Origin: Ruminococcus sp. Phil11 | GTDB lineage: Bacteria > Bacillota > Clostridia > Oscillospirales > Ruminococcaceae | Assembly (NCBI GenBank): GCA_001940925.1 | Contig: MSGZ01000024.1 | Coordinates: forward strand, 246,090-310,089 | DNA length: 64,000 nucleotides | Reading direction: 5' to 3' | Shown: positions 1-8,132 of the stretch, piece after piece | How positions within the stretch are numbered: position 1 is the stretch's first letter | Layout of the letters: each line of letters begins with the position of its first letter | Program-made: the position numbers and the translations under genes | The notes under the pieces: generated by a model | Seen by the model: the letters and a program-made list of their open reading frames with translations, nothing else | Told to the model about the DNA's origin: nothing | The model's database searches: none

Positions 1-110
1 GCGGCGTGTACTGCGAATGTTGGGAGAGCTCCGCTAACCGCCTCCGGAGGAAAACGCCCGCGGGCGCTGCCCGCCCCGGAGGAAAACGGCTGTCGGCCCT
101 GCCGACAAAG
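1..110 (+). repeat. Family A intergenic repeat, copy 1 (5' truncated by window edge)
   Basis: This is a copy of a dispersed non-coding element also found at 14545-14702 (minus), 14863-14979, 22489-22652, 27135-27260 (divergent) and 57418-57530. Shared words are GCGGCGTGT, GGGGGAGCTTCGCTAACCG-like and GGAGGGAAACGGCTGTCGG-like segments, ending in a short GTCGGC/GCCGAC hairpin. The copy ends directly before the -35 hexamer at 111. Identified by eye; no repeat search was run. Confidence 0.75.
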
Positions 111-139
111 TTGACTTTTTTGCTGATTTGTGGTATGAT
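111..139 (+). promoter_or_regulatory. SigA-type promoter for the gene at 211
   Basis: TTGACT at 111-116 and TATGAT at 134-139 are separated by 17 bp. The -35 hexamer directly follows the family A repeat. Confidence 0.7.
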
Positions 140-210
140 ATATCATAGGCTTTCTGTATGCCGGATTTCCGTCACAGAACCTGAATCTGACAGAACGGAG
201 TCTGCGGAAC

Positions 211-753
211 ATGGCAGGTACCAAACGGACAAGCGACCGTGTCGCCCTCGGCGGGATCGTCGCGGCACTTTGCATTGTCATCATGTTTCTGACCGGTGTC
301 GTACCGGCACTTTATATCGTATCACCCATGGCAGCAGGCCTGCTCATGGTGATCCTCGCCGAGGAGGTCTCCGTCGGCTGGGCGTGGCTGACCTATCTGG
401 CCGTCAGCCTGCTGGCACTGATCGTCACCTTTGACAAGGACGCCGCGCTGATGTTCATTCTGTTTTTCGGATACTATCCGATCCTGCGGCGGAAGCTTGA
501 GCGGATCAGGCCGAAGATCCTGAAAACGCTCTGCAAGTATCTGCTGTTCAATGTGTTTCTGGTGATCGACTGGTTTCTGACGGTTTACCTGCTCGGACTG
601 CCGACCTTCGAGGACACGGGGCCTGTGATGTATGCGGTGCTGATCATCGCATTCAATGTGATCTTTCATTTTTACGATAACATCCTCTCCAAAATGGACT
701 GGATCTATCGGCAGATCTTCGTCAGACGGATACTCGGCAGACGCAGACCCTGA
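211..753 (+). CDS. Small multi-pass membrane protein of unknown function
   Basis: The 180-residue product is dominated by hydrophobic segments: about residues 12-35, 38-58 and 62-90, then a basic loop (RRKLERIRPK), then segments near 108-128 and 138-158, and a basic C-terminus (RRILGRRRP). This suggests four to five membrane helices with the positive tail in the cytoplasm. The general look resembles small substrate-binding (ECF-like) or uncharacterised membrane proteins of Clostridia, but I recognise no diagnostic motif. The start ATG at 211 follows ACGGAG at 195-200. A strong promoter lies at 111-139, and the zinc-ribbon gene begins 21 bp downstream, so the two may be co-transcribed. Confidence 0.75.
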   Translation: MAGTKRTSDRVALGGIVAALCIVIMFLTGVVPALYIVSPMAAGLLMVILAEEVSVGWAWLTYLAVSLLALIVTFDKDAALMFILFFGYYPILRRKLERIRPKILKTLCKYLLFNVFLVIDWFLTVYLLGLPTFEDTGPVMYAVLIIAFNVIFHFYDNILSKMDWIYRQIFVRRILGRRRP

Positions 754-774
754 CTGTTTGATCGGAGGAAAACA

Positions 775-1374
775 ATGGCATTTGTAACGATCACCTGCCC
801 GCAGTGCGGCGGACAGGCACAGATAGAAGCAGGCAGAAACGCGATATGTCCCTATTGCGGCACGGAGATTTCCTTACCGGCCGCAGACGGCGGCTTTGCG
901 TATGCGCCTTTGGAAGCACAGCAGACTGCCGCACAGTTTTCACCGCCGCCCGCACAGGCAGCTGTTCCGATGCAGCCGCAGCAGGCATTTATGCCCGCGC
1001 AGCCGTATCAGCCGCAGCAGTATGCAGTTCCGCAGTATACGCAGGAGCAGCTGCGGCTTGCGGAGAAAAAACGGCGCGGCTGGCATTTCATGAATGCCGG
1101 AATGGCAGTGATCCAGGCACTTTTGCTTGGACTGGTCATCTTCATGGACAGTATCGAATCGGATGCTATTGTTCCGCTGGTTCTGGGATGGCTCATGTCA
1201 CTGCCGGTATGCGGCTTTATATCCGGCATGATGCGTCCGGATGACGCCTACATTGATAAAAAGCCGATGTTCAGGAGCAAGATCGTTCAGGGCATTATGC
1301 AGTCGATCATCGGCGGTGCCGTTTCGGTATTTGCCGGTATCATTGCGGCCATATTCATGGACCTTTTCTTCTGA
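775..1374 (+). CDS. Zinc-ribbon membrane protein, tandem copy 1
   Basis: The 199-residue protein starts with a four-cysteine zinc ribbon (CPQC near residue 8, CPYC near residue 26). A Gln/Pro/Ala-rich linker (about 45-95) follows, then about three membrane helices (about 108-125, 133-150, 175-196). A conserved stretch RPDDAYIDKKPMF precedes the last helix. GGAGG at 764-768 gives good spacing to ATG 775. The next gene (1438) is a clear paralogue: the first ~30 codons are nearly identical at DNA level, and the same RPDDAYIDKKPMF segment occurs. The family resembles uncharacterised zinc-ribbon membrane proteins of Firmicutes. Function is unknown; a role in protein-protein contact or membrane organisation would be a guess. 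Confidence 0.8.
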   Translation: MAFVTITCPQCGGQAQIEAGRNAICPYCGTEISLPAADGGFAYAPLEAQQTAAQFSPPPAQAAVPMQPQQAFMPAQPYQPQQYAVPQYTQEQLRLAEKKRRGWHFMNAGMAVIQALLLGLVIFMDSIESDAIVPLVLGWLMSLPVCGFISGMMRPDDAYIDKKPMFRSKIVQGIMQSIIGGAVSVFAGIIAAIFMDLFF

Positions 1375-1437
1375 CCGGAACGCCCGAAAAAAGTGCGCAG
1401 CATCTGACATTTTATATATGAAACCCGGAGGTTTTTC

Positions 1438-2049
1438 ATGGCATTTGTAACGATCACCTGCCCGCAGTGCGGCGGACAGGCACAGATAGAAGCCGGCAGG
1501 AGCGTGATGTGCCCCTACTGCGGCAAGGAGATCTCTGCACCGCCCGCAGACGGCGGTTTTGCCTATGCGCCTTTGGAAGCGCAGCAGAACGCGGTACAGT
1601 TCGCGCCGCCGCCCGTACAGACGGGGATGCAGGATCCGTCCGTATTCGGCGATCAGCCGGTCATGAGCCCCGCACAGCCGTACCAGCAGCAGTATGTGAT
1701 GCCGCAGTATACGCAGGAGCAACTGCTTGCCGCACGGCAGAAGCGCACGAACTGGTATTATACCAACGCGGCGATGATCGGCGGTCAGACTTTGCTGTTT
1801 GCGTTCGGCGTCTTTTTCGCGATCCTCGGCTCCAGTATCGGCATGGCCATGATTCTGACATGGGTTCTGACCATACCCGGCTGCGGTATTCTATCCGCGC
1901 TGCTGCGTCCGGATGATGCCTATATCGACAAAAAGCCGATGTTCAAAAGCAAGATCGTGCAGGGCTTTGCACAACTGATCCTCGGTGCCGCGACATCGTC
2001 CGCCGTCGGCGCGATTGTCGGCGCGATCCTGAACGCCCTGTTCGGATAA
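1438..2049 (+). CDS. Zinc-ribbon membrane protein, tandem copy 2
   Basis: This 203-residue paralogue of the preceding gene has the same domain order: N-terminal zinc ribbon (CPQC and CPYC), Gln/Pro-rich linker with QPYQQQY, and three hydrophobic segments around RPDDAYIDKKPMF. The two genes are 63 bp apart. The N-terminal coding sequence is almost identical between them while the membrane parts have diverged, which indicates a tandem duplication with constraint or gene conversion over the ribbon. GGAGG lies just upstream of ATG 1438. No promoter is evident between the copies, so an operon is likely. The stop codon is followed within about 10 bp by family B repeat sequence. Confidence 0.8.
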   Translation: MAFVTITCPQCGGQAQIEAGRSVMCPYCGKEISAPPADGGFAYAPLEAQQNAVQFAPPPVQTGMQDPSVFGDQPVMSPAQPYQQQYVMPQYTQEQLLAARQKRTNWYYTNAAMIGGQTLLFAFGVFFAILGSSIGMAMILTWVLTIPGCGILSALLRPDDAYIDKKPMFKSKIVQGFAQLILGAATSSAVGAIVGAILNALFG

Positions 2050-2059
2050 AAAGGTATCT

Positions 2060-2295
2060 CCGATGGATTCAAAATGGGGCTCCGCCCCATACCCCGCTTA
2101 AGGGACATTGTCCCTTAAGAATCCCATTATCAATGCAAATGGGATTCTGTGCACAGAAACGTGCATCCCCCCCAAATACATATTACGCGACAAACGGTGT
2201 CATGAGATTTCTGCCCATAACGGGATTCCAAAGGGACAGTGTCCCTTTGGCAGGTTTGGGCGGAGCCCATTACAAATCCATCCGCGAAGCGGATA
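2060..2295. repeat. Family B palindromic repeat, inverted pair
   Basis: Two copies lie in opposite orientation: 2060-2132 (minus) and 2221-2295 (plus). The plus copy holds the palindrome GGGACAGTGTCCC (inside 2228-2250), then GGGCGGAGCCC and a CCGCGAAGCGG hairpin. Related copies lie at 26985-27100 and 31862-32020. The ~90 bp between the two copies holds nothing I recognise. Confidence 0.75.
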
Positions 2296-2328
2296 CATTT
2301 ATACATTCACAAAGGAGTAATGAAAACA

Positions 2329-4101
2329 ATGGACAACATGCAAGGTATGAAGCGCACCTGCTACTGCGGCGAGGTGCTCGAAGCGGGCAGGACCGTCACA
2401 GTCGGCGGCTTTGTCGATACCGTCCGCGACAAGGGCGGCATCCTGTTCATCGTCCTGCGTGACCGCACGGGCGTGGTGCAGCTGACCTTCGACGATACCA
2501 CGGACAAGGCGCTGTTTGAGAAGGCCGCGTCCTGCAAGAGCGAATACGTCATCATGGCGAAGGGCGAGGTGCGTGAGCGCGAGAGCAAGACCGACAAGAT
2601 CGCGACGGGTCATGTGGAGATTTACGTGACCGAGCTGCGGATCCTTGCGAAGGCCAAGACGCCGCCGTTCGAGATCACCGCGCAGACCAAGGTCAACGAG
2701 GAGCTGCGCCTGAAATACCGTTATCTCGATCTCCGCAGAGCGCCGCTGCAGCAGAATCTGATCCTGCGCCACAAGATCGCACAGTGCGCACGGCAGTATT
2801 TCTACGAAAACGGCTTCCTTGAGATCGAAACGCCGATGATGATGAAGTCCACGCCGGAGGGCGCAAGAGACTATCTTGTCCCGTCCAGAGTGCACCACGG
2901 CGAGTTCTACGCGCTGCCGCAGTCCCCGCAGATCTACAAGCAGCTGCTCATGGTCGCCGGTTATGACCGTTACATCCAGCTGGCAAGATGCTTCCGCGAT
3001 GAGGACCTCAGAGCAGACCGTCAGCCGGAGTTCACGCAAATTGACCTTGAAATGAGCTTTGTCGATGTGGACGATATCCTTGATCTGACCGAGGGCTTCC
3101 TGATCCGTCTGTTCAGGGACGTCATGCACCGCGAGCTGAAAACCCCGCTGCCCAGACTGACCTATACCGAAGCGATGAACCGCTTTGGCTCCGATAAGCC
3201 CGACCTCCGCTTCGGCATGGAGCTGACCGACCTCTCCGAGACCGTGAAGGACTGCGAATTTGCTGTATTCTCCGGCGCGCTGGCTGACGGCGGCACGGTC
3301 CGCTGCATCACCGCAAAGAATGCGGCCGGTACGCTGACCCGCAAGGAGATCGACAAGCTGACCGAAATGGTCAAAGGCATCGGCGCAAAGGGTCTTGCAT
3401 ATGTCCGCTGGGTCGATGCGGAGCCGAACTGCTCCTTCGGCAAGTTCCTGAAGGACGGCGAGCTTGACGCGATCCTGAAAGCGGCAGGCGCAGAGCAGGG
3501 CGACGTCGTGCTGATTGTTGCGGACAGAACCTCGGTGACGCTGCCGGTGCTCGGCGCGCTGCGCAATCACCTGGCAAGAAAGCTTGACCTGATCCCGGAA
3601 AACGAATTCAACTTCCTGTGGATCACACAGTTCCCGTTCTTCGAGAAGGACGAGGAAACCGGCGAATGGCTTGCCATGCATCATCCGTTCACGATGCCGA
3701 TGGACGAGTGCCTGCAGTATCTGGACACCGCACCGGAAAAGGTTTTTGCAAAGGCCTATGACCTAGTGCTGAACGGCACGGAGCTCTGCTCCGGTTCGAT
3801 CCGCATCACGGATTACGAGCTGCAGCAGAAAATGTTTGAATCGCTCGGCCTGACCGATGAGGAGATCGAAGCGAAGTTCGGCTTCCTTGTCGAGGCTTAC
3901 AAGTACGGCGCACCGCCCCACGGCGGACTGGGCATCGGCCTTGACAGACTGACGATGACCCTTGCACAGTGCGATTCTCTGCGTGACGTCGTGGCCTTCC
4001 CGAAGGTACAGAACGCCCGCGAGCTGATGAGCGGCTGCCCGTCCCCGGTGGACAAGGAAAGCCTTGACATTCTCGGCATTGCGGCGATCGCAGAGGACTG
4101 A
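2329..4101 (+). CDS. aspS: Aspartyl-tRNA synthetase
   Basis: This class II aminoacyl-tRNA synthetase charges tRNA-Asp in the cytoplasm. The 590-residue length is that of the bacterial AspRS family. Features in order are an N-terminal OB-fold anticodon-binding domain (about 10-130), the class II catalytic core with motif 2 (FRDEDLRADRQPEFTQID), the bacterial GAD insertion (about 280-420), and motif 3 (GLGIGLDRL) near the C-terminus. AAAGGAG at 2311-2317 is 11 bp from ATG 2329; an in-frame ATG at 2320 is only 2 bp from it, so 2329 is preferred. The usual neighbour hisS is absent. Family B repeats fill the upstream intergenic space. Confidence 0.97.
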   Translation: MDNMQGMKRTCYCGEVLEAGRTVTVGGFVDTVRDKGGILFIVLRDRTGVVQLTFDDTTDKALFEKAASCKSEYVIMAKGEVRERESKTDKIATGHVEIYVTELRILAKAKTPPFEITAQTKVNEELRLKYRYLDLRRAPLQQNLILRHKIAQCARQYFYENGFLEIETPMMMKSTPEGARDYLVPSRVHHGEFYALPQSPQIYKQLLMVAGYDRYIQLARCFRDEDLRADRQPEFTQIDLEMSFVDVDDILDLTEGFLIRLFRDVMHRELKTPLPRLTYTEAMNRFGSDKPDLRFGMELTDLSETVKDCEFAVFSGALADGGTVRCITAKNAAGTLTRKEIDKLTEMVKGIGAKGLAYVRWVDAEPNCSFGKFLKDGELDAILKAAGAEQGDVVLIVADRTSVTLPVLGALRNHLARKLDLIPENEFNFLWITQFPFFEKDEETGEWLAMHHPFTMPMDECLQYLDTAPEKVFAKAYDLVLNGTELCSGSIRITDYELQQKMFESLGLTDEEIEAKFGFLVEAYKYGAPPHGGLGIGLDRLTMTLAQCDSLRDVVAFPKVQNARELMSGCPSPVDKESLDILGIAAIAED

Positions 4102-4174
4102 CCGCATCCGATAACAATTGATGATGACCGCTGAAGAAGAAACAATGTGAACCAGTTATAAGGAGGTATGTACC

Positions 4175-5362
4175 GTGATTTGCAAACGCTGCGGCTCTCA
4201 GATTTTCAACAATGCAAAAACCTGTCCGTTCTGTGCCGCCGTGATCGGCGCAGAGAATGAAACTGACCCGAACCAGAGTGTGATTCCCTCTCTGGAAGAA
4301 ATCGAAAACCCCGGCAATCAGATGCCGGATCTGACAGCACCGGTACAGCCCCCGACCGCACCGGTGACACCGCCCGTACAGCAAAATCCGTTCGGCACAC
4401 CGGCGGTTCAGCCGCCCGTACAGCAAAATCCGTTTGACACGCCGGCGGTTCAGCCGCCCGTACAGCAAAATCCGTTCGACACTCCGACGGTGCAGCCGCC
4501 GGCGCAGAATAATGCGTTCGACACCCCGACGCAGCAAAACCCGTTCGGCAGTCAGACTTCGCAGCCGTCCGCGCAGCAAAATCCGTTCGGCGCACCGCAG
4601 CAGTCTGCGGCATTTACGCAGACACCGCAGCAGAGTGCGTTTGCACCTTTGCCGCCGATCGGCAGCACGGGCGAAAAGGGCGGCGCGATCGCAGGCGTTC
4701 CGATCCGTCTGATCACCAAGATCGTGATCGTGCTGGCACTTCTGGCATTCGCGCTGCCGTTCGTGACGATCTCCTGCTCCATGGGCGAATACGGCGGCGA
4801 TCAGGAGATCGCGACCTACTCCGGCTTTGCTCTCATGGCGGGCAATCTGGAATACGAGGATCCGGCCAAGCAGATGAACGATTCGCTGAGCGGCATGTTC
4901 GGCGAGGAATTTGTCAACAATGACGACGAGGGCGAGATCAGCGACTTTGACGCGATCTTCAATCAGGGCGATGAGGATGCGCTGATCGGCTATCACGATA
5001 TTGATGAAAACGACGATGCAGTCGCGGAAGCGGAAGCCGAGGCCGAGGAGGACACCCAGCGCAAGAACTATTATCTGATCGGCGCATTTATCTGCGGCGT
5101 GATCGGACTGGTGCTGTTCTTTATCAGGGACAAGAAGCTGGAGCTGTTCACGATGCTGCTCTGCATGGTCTCTGCCCTGCTGACGCTGCTGTCCTCGATC
5201 ACGTTCAGCTCCTTCTATCATGTGACGGACGACGAGCAGATGGCGCAGCTCATCAGGGTCAAGACGCGGTTCGGCTTATACACGGTCGTCGTGTTGTTTA
5301 TCATCGGAGCCGTCGGCGCGCTGAAGGAGCATATCGACGTCAACCGGAACAGCGGATACTGA
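4175..5362 (+). CDS. Zinc-ribbon, Pro/Gln-repeat membrane protein
   Basis: The 395-residue protein begins with a four-cysteine zinc ribbon (CKRCG near residue 3, CPFC near residue 18). About 100 residues of imperfect repeats with the word QQNPF and a PPV/QP spacer follow. Next come a hydrophobic helix (about 182-205), a large loop with a very acidic segment (EAEAEAEED near 285-295), and three further helices toward the C-terminus. It is the third zinc-ribbon/Gln-Pro membrane protein within 5 kb. The start is GTG 4175 with AGGAGG at 4161-4166. Function is unknown. The proline repeats suggest a flexible cytoplasmic arm for binding partners, which is inference. Confidence 0.8.
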   Translation: MICKRCGSQIFNNAKTCPFCAAVIGAENETDPNQSVIPSLEEIENPGNQMPDLTAPVQPPTAPVTPPVQQNPFGTPAVQPPVQQNPFDTPAVQPPVQQNPFDTPTVQPPAQNNAFDTPTQQNPFGSQTSQPSAQQNPFGAPQQSAAFTQTPQQSAFAPLPPIGSTGEKGGAIAGVPIRLITKIVIVLALLAFALPFVTISCSMGEYGGDQEIATYSGFALMAGNLEYEDPAKQMNDSLSGMFGEEFVNNDDEGEISDFDAIFNQGDEDALIGYHDIDENDDAVAEAEAEAEEDTQRKNYYLIGAFICGVIGLVLFFIRDKKLELFTMLLCMVSALLTLLSSITFSSFYHVTDDEQMAQLIRVKTRFGLYTVVVLFIIGAVGALKEHIDVNRNSGY

Positions 5363-5395
5363 CGGGCAAAATAAAAAAACGAGAGGGATTTCCAA

Positions 5396-6433
5396 ATGAA
5401 TGTAAATCAACTGATGGCAAAGATCCATACTGAAATGACCGGTGATCCGCAGAAGGATATCCGGCATCTGCAGGACATCGCAACCGATCTGCGCAGGGAG
5501 GAAAACGCAGTCGAGCTGCTGGAAGCACTGACCGAATACGCATTCAATCTGATGCCAGACAGTGCGAAGGAGCAGATGATCGAAAAGACCTTTGTGGACG
5601 GCAAGCGCATGGATCAGGTGTTCGGCGAAGCGCTTGAGCTGGTCAATACCCGTAAGCTGGACGAGGCGGAGCAGAAGCTCAAGGCACTCTCCGACAAGAT
5701 CGGGGAGCAGTTTGAGGACAAGGTTCCGAAATGGGTCAGCTTCCGCAATCCGTTTGAATATCATGTCTACCGGTATCTCAATCCGGAGGACACGGTCTTT
5801 GAGCGTGCGCCGTTTGACTTCGCGCATTATCTGGCACTTTACAGCTTTGTGCTGCTGGAGCAGAAGCATGTTCCGGCAGCGGACAAGGCGATCCGCCGAG
5901 CGATCAAGTTCAACCCGGTCGCTGCGGATATCCGCTTTGAGCTGGCAGAGATCTGCAAGTTCGCGCACAATCAGGAGCAGCTCCTGCGCGTGAATCAGGA
6001 GATGCTGCCGCTCTGCACGAATGCCGCGGCTTATGCGCGCGTGCTGGCGAACATGGGCTTTTACTGCTATGTCGCGCAGGAGTTCAATGATGCTGCGATT
6101 TTCTATTTCGAGAGCCTGCGCTTTGAGAAGTCGGAGCCGGTCCAGTTTGAGCTGCAGGATGTGCTCCGCCGCATGAAGACCTTTGGCATCAAGTTTGCGC
6201 CGCCGACCCGCGGCCAGACGATCGACACCTTTGATAAGTACGGGGTGAAAATGCCGCCGAACAGCGAGCTGGTCAACCTCGCGCTGACGCTGGCAGACAG
6301 TGCCCGCGCACACGGCAGACTTGATCTGGAAAGTCACTTCCTGCACACGGCATATACCATGACGAACAATGAGGAGATCTACGCAAGACTGGAGCGCGTC
6401 GCCGACGAGATGAAGGCGCAGCGCAGCGAATAA
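5396..6433 (+). CDS. TPR-like helical protein of unknown function
   Basis: The 345-residue product has no signal peptide or membrane segment and is alpha-helical throughout. A central part (about 140-250) has repeated helix-pair spacing with Ala/Leu/Tyr positions resembling tetratricopeptide repeats (for example AADKAIRRAIKFNPVAADIRF). TPR proteins act as protein-protein scaffolds. It starts 33 bp after the zinc-ribbon gene with GAGAGG upstream, so co-transcription is plausible. No catalytic motif was seen. The function is unassigned. Confidence 0.75.
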   Translation: MNVNQLMAKIHTEMTGDPQKDIRHLQDIATDLRREENAVELLEALTEYAFNLMPDSAKEQMIEKTFVDGKRMDQVFGEALELVNTRKLDEAEQKLKALSDKIGEQFEDKVPKWVSFRNPFEYHVYRYLNPEDTVFERAPFDFAHYLALYSFVLLEQKHVPAADKAIRRAIKFNPVAADIRFELAEICKFAHNQEQLLRVNQEMLPLCTNAAAYARVLANMGFYCYVAQEFNDAAIFYFESLRFEKSEPVQFELQDVLRRMKTFGIKFAPPTRGQTIDTFDKYGVKMPPNSELVNLALTLADSARAHGRLDLESHFLHTAYTMTNNEEIYARLERVADEMKAQRSE

Positions 6434-6445
6434 ACAACAGGATGA

Positions 6446-6496
6446 AACGGGCGGTGTATCCGCAGTGAGGATGCTCGCTGCGGTGCGCCGCCCGTT
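6446..6496. terminator. Two-arm inverted repeat, possible terminator
   Basis: AACGGGCGG at 6446-6454 pairs perfectly with CCGCCCGTT at 6488-6496, with an inner CCGCAG/CTGCGG stem. There is no clear T-run, so termination is uncertain. Confidence 0.4.
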
Positions 6497-6518
6497 CTGA
6501 TCCGGAACGGAGGTACTG

Positions 6519-7547
6519 ATGAAGCATATTTCACCCTCTGACCCCCGCCTGCAGTATATGGGGCGCATTGACCTGCGGAATCCGGATGCGCCGGATTTTA
6601 TCTGGGCGGGCTCACTGGTGCAGTTCCGCTTTACGGGCAGTCAGCTGGTGCTGATGATCGAAAACCACGCCTGCTTTGCGGGAATGCAGCTCGGCTGCAT
6701 CATTGACGGCACGGAGCGGCAGATCGAGCTCGGTGACGAGGACGGCCGCTATGATATCCCGGTCGGCGGTGCGGGCACGCACAGCTTTATTCTGTTCAAG
6801 CGGCAGGATGCGACGCATCATTTTATCCTGCATGAGATTCTGCTTTCGGACGGCGGTGATCTGCTGGGCTCCCCGCCGCTGCCGGAATTAAAGCTTGAAT
6901 GCTACGGCGACAGCGTGACGGCGGGCTCTGCGGTTGAAATGCTTGACCGCATCGCGCAGAATGACCCGGATTATTACAACGCGCAGGACGACAACGCATG
7001 GCACAGCTACGCGATGCAGACGGCGCGGCTGCTCGGCGCACAGGTGCATCTGGTCGCACAGGGCGGCATCGCGCTGTTTGACGGCACCGGCTGGTATGCC
7101 TGCGGCATGGAAACGGCATACGACAAGCTCTGCTATCTGACATGGACAGAGCAGATGACGGACTGGGATTTTTCGCGCTATACGCCGGATTTCGTGACGG
7201 TCGCGATCGGCCAGAACGATGCGCATCTCAGCGAGGACGAGAACCGTCTGCTGACGGAGGAGGAGCGCGAATGCTGGCTTGACCGCTACTGCCGCATGAT
7301 CGAAGACCTGATGCGGAAATATCCGAAGGCGGTGTTCATCGTGTTCCTGACGTTGATGATGCATGATCCCTACTGGGAAACGCTGCTGGACGATGCCTGT
7401 GCAAGGCTCGGCAGTCCGCGTGTCAGACGCTTCCGGTTTACGCGAAGCGGAAAGGCAACGCCCGGGCATCCGCGCATTCCGGAGCAGTGTGAAATGGCAT
7501 GTGAGCTGACGGAATACATCCGCGGACTGATGCAGGCGCGGTCATAA
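6519..7547 (+). CDS. CE2-type SGNH carbohydrate esterase (cytoplasmic)
   Basis: This is predicted to remove acetyl groups from xylo- or manno-oligosaccharides. The 342-residue layout matches the two-domain CE2 family: an N-terminal beta-sandwich (about 1-120), then an SGNH hydrolase with GDSVTAG (nucleophile Ser132), GQND (231-234) and a late His in GHPRIPEQ (His317). No signal peptide is present, so it would act on imported oligosaccharides, consistent with the signal-less GH3 enzyme just downstream. CGGAGG precedes ATG 6519. The 3' end overlaps the convergent gene at 7542 by 6 bp. Family assignment is good; exact substrate is inference. Confidence 0.85.
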   Translation: MKHISPSDPRLQYMGRIDLRNPDAPDFIWAGSLVQFRFTGSQLVLMIENHACFAGMQLGCIIDGTERQIELGDEDGRYDIPVGGAGTHSFILFKRQDATHHFILHEILLSDGGDLLGSPPLPELKLECYGDSVTAGSAVEMLDRIAQNDPDYYNAQDDNAWHSYAMQTARLLGAQVHLVAQGGIALFDGTGWYACGMETAYDKLCYLTWTEQMTDWDFSRYTPDFVTVAIGQNDAHLSEDENRLLTEEERECWLDRYCRMIEDLMRKYPKAVFIVFLTLMMHDPYWETLLDDACARLGSPRVRRFRFTRSGKATPGHPRIPEQCEMACELTEYIRGLMQARS

Positions 7548-7943
7548 TACACCGGATGCCCCGGCCCACCTTCTGCGGAGCAGCTTACAGATTCCGCAGG
7601 CCGGAAAGCAGAGCAGGAACCACAGGAAAGAAAACAGCGGACAGATCTGTCCGGAGAGGTTATATGCGCGGTCGGTGTAATCCCAGACCGCCCAGTCCAT
7701 GATGAGATTATCGAACACGCCGACGGCAAATTCTGCCGCCGTGACGAATACGGCTCCGAGCAGTGCCCGCATGTACACCGGTTCATGCAGGCACTGCTCC
7801 ATGCTGTAGAGGTAAACAAGTGCCGCGCCGCCTAAAAGCCCCATAGTCCAGTGCGTGCGCCCTCTGCCTGCAATTTCCAGCATCGCGTAGAGAAAGAATC
7901 CGAACAGGAATACGCAGGCGTATTCCCCGGCCTGCTTCTGCAT
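7542..7943 (-). CDS. Four-helix membrane protein, CmpB-type putative ABC permease family
   Basis: The 133-residue integral membrane protein shows the pattern of the family often named putative ABC-transporter type IV / CmpB: a GRGRTHWTMG loop, EFAVGVFDNLI in helix 3, then WDYTDRAYNLSGQICP before the last helix. The role is unknown; the permease name is historical. A longer reading to 8054 exists, but the ATG at 7943 has AAAGGGGG just upstream and begins at a natural N-terminus (MQKQAGEY). It converges on the CE2 gene with a 6 bp overlap and diverges from the GH3 gene. Confidence 0.75.
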   Translation of the reverse strand: MQKQAGEYACVFLFGFFLYAMLEIAGRGRTHWTMGLLGGAALVYLYSMEQCLHEPVYMRALLGAVFVTAAEFAVGVFDNLIMDWAVWDYTDRAYNLSGQICPLFSFLWFLLCFPACGICKLLRRRWAGASGVL

Positions 7944-7976
7944 ACTGCCGCCCCCTTTCATTCTTTCTGTATTATC

Positions 7977-8012
7977 GGCAGCCTGCTGCGGATTATACAG
8001 CGGGCAGGCTGC
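7977..8012. promoter_or_regulatory. Inverted repeat upstream of the GH3 promoter
   Basis: Arms GCAGCCTGC and GCAGGCTGC are perfect 9 bp complements flanking an AT-containing spacer, about 10 bp upstream of the -35 hexamer at 8022. It could be an operator for the GH3 gene or a structure in the leader of the divergent gene. Confidence 0.4.
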
Positions 8013-8021
8013 ACAGTTTAT

Positions 8022-8050
8022 TTGACATTTTTGCGGATTTGTGGTATAAT
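8022..8050 (+). promoter_or_regulatory. SigA-type promoter for the GH3 gene
   Basis: TTGACA at 8022-8027 and TATAAT at 8045-8050, 17 bp apart, both perfect consensus. Confidence 0.85.
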
Positions 8051-8132
8051 ACAAATAAACGTATTTACGGTACGTAACAAATTATCCGCATATCCGCGCA
8101 CAGCAAACCGGATAACCGGGGAGGACACGAAT

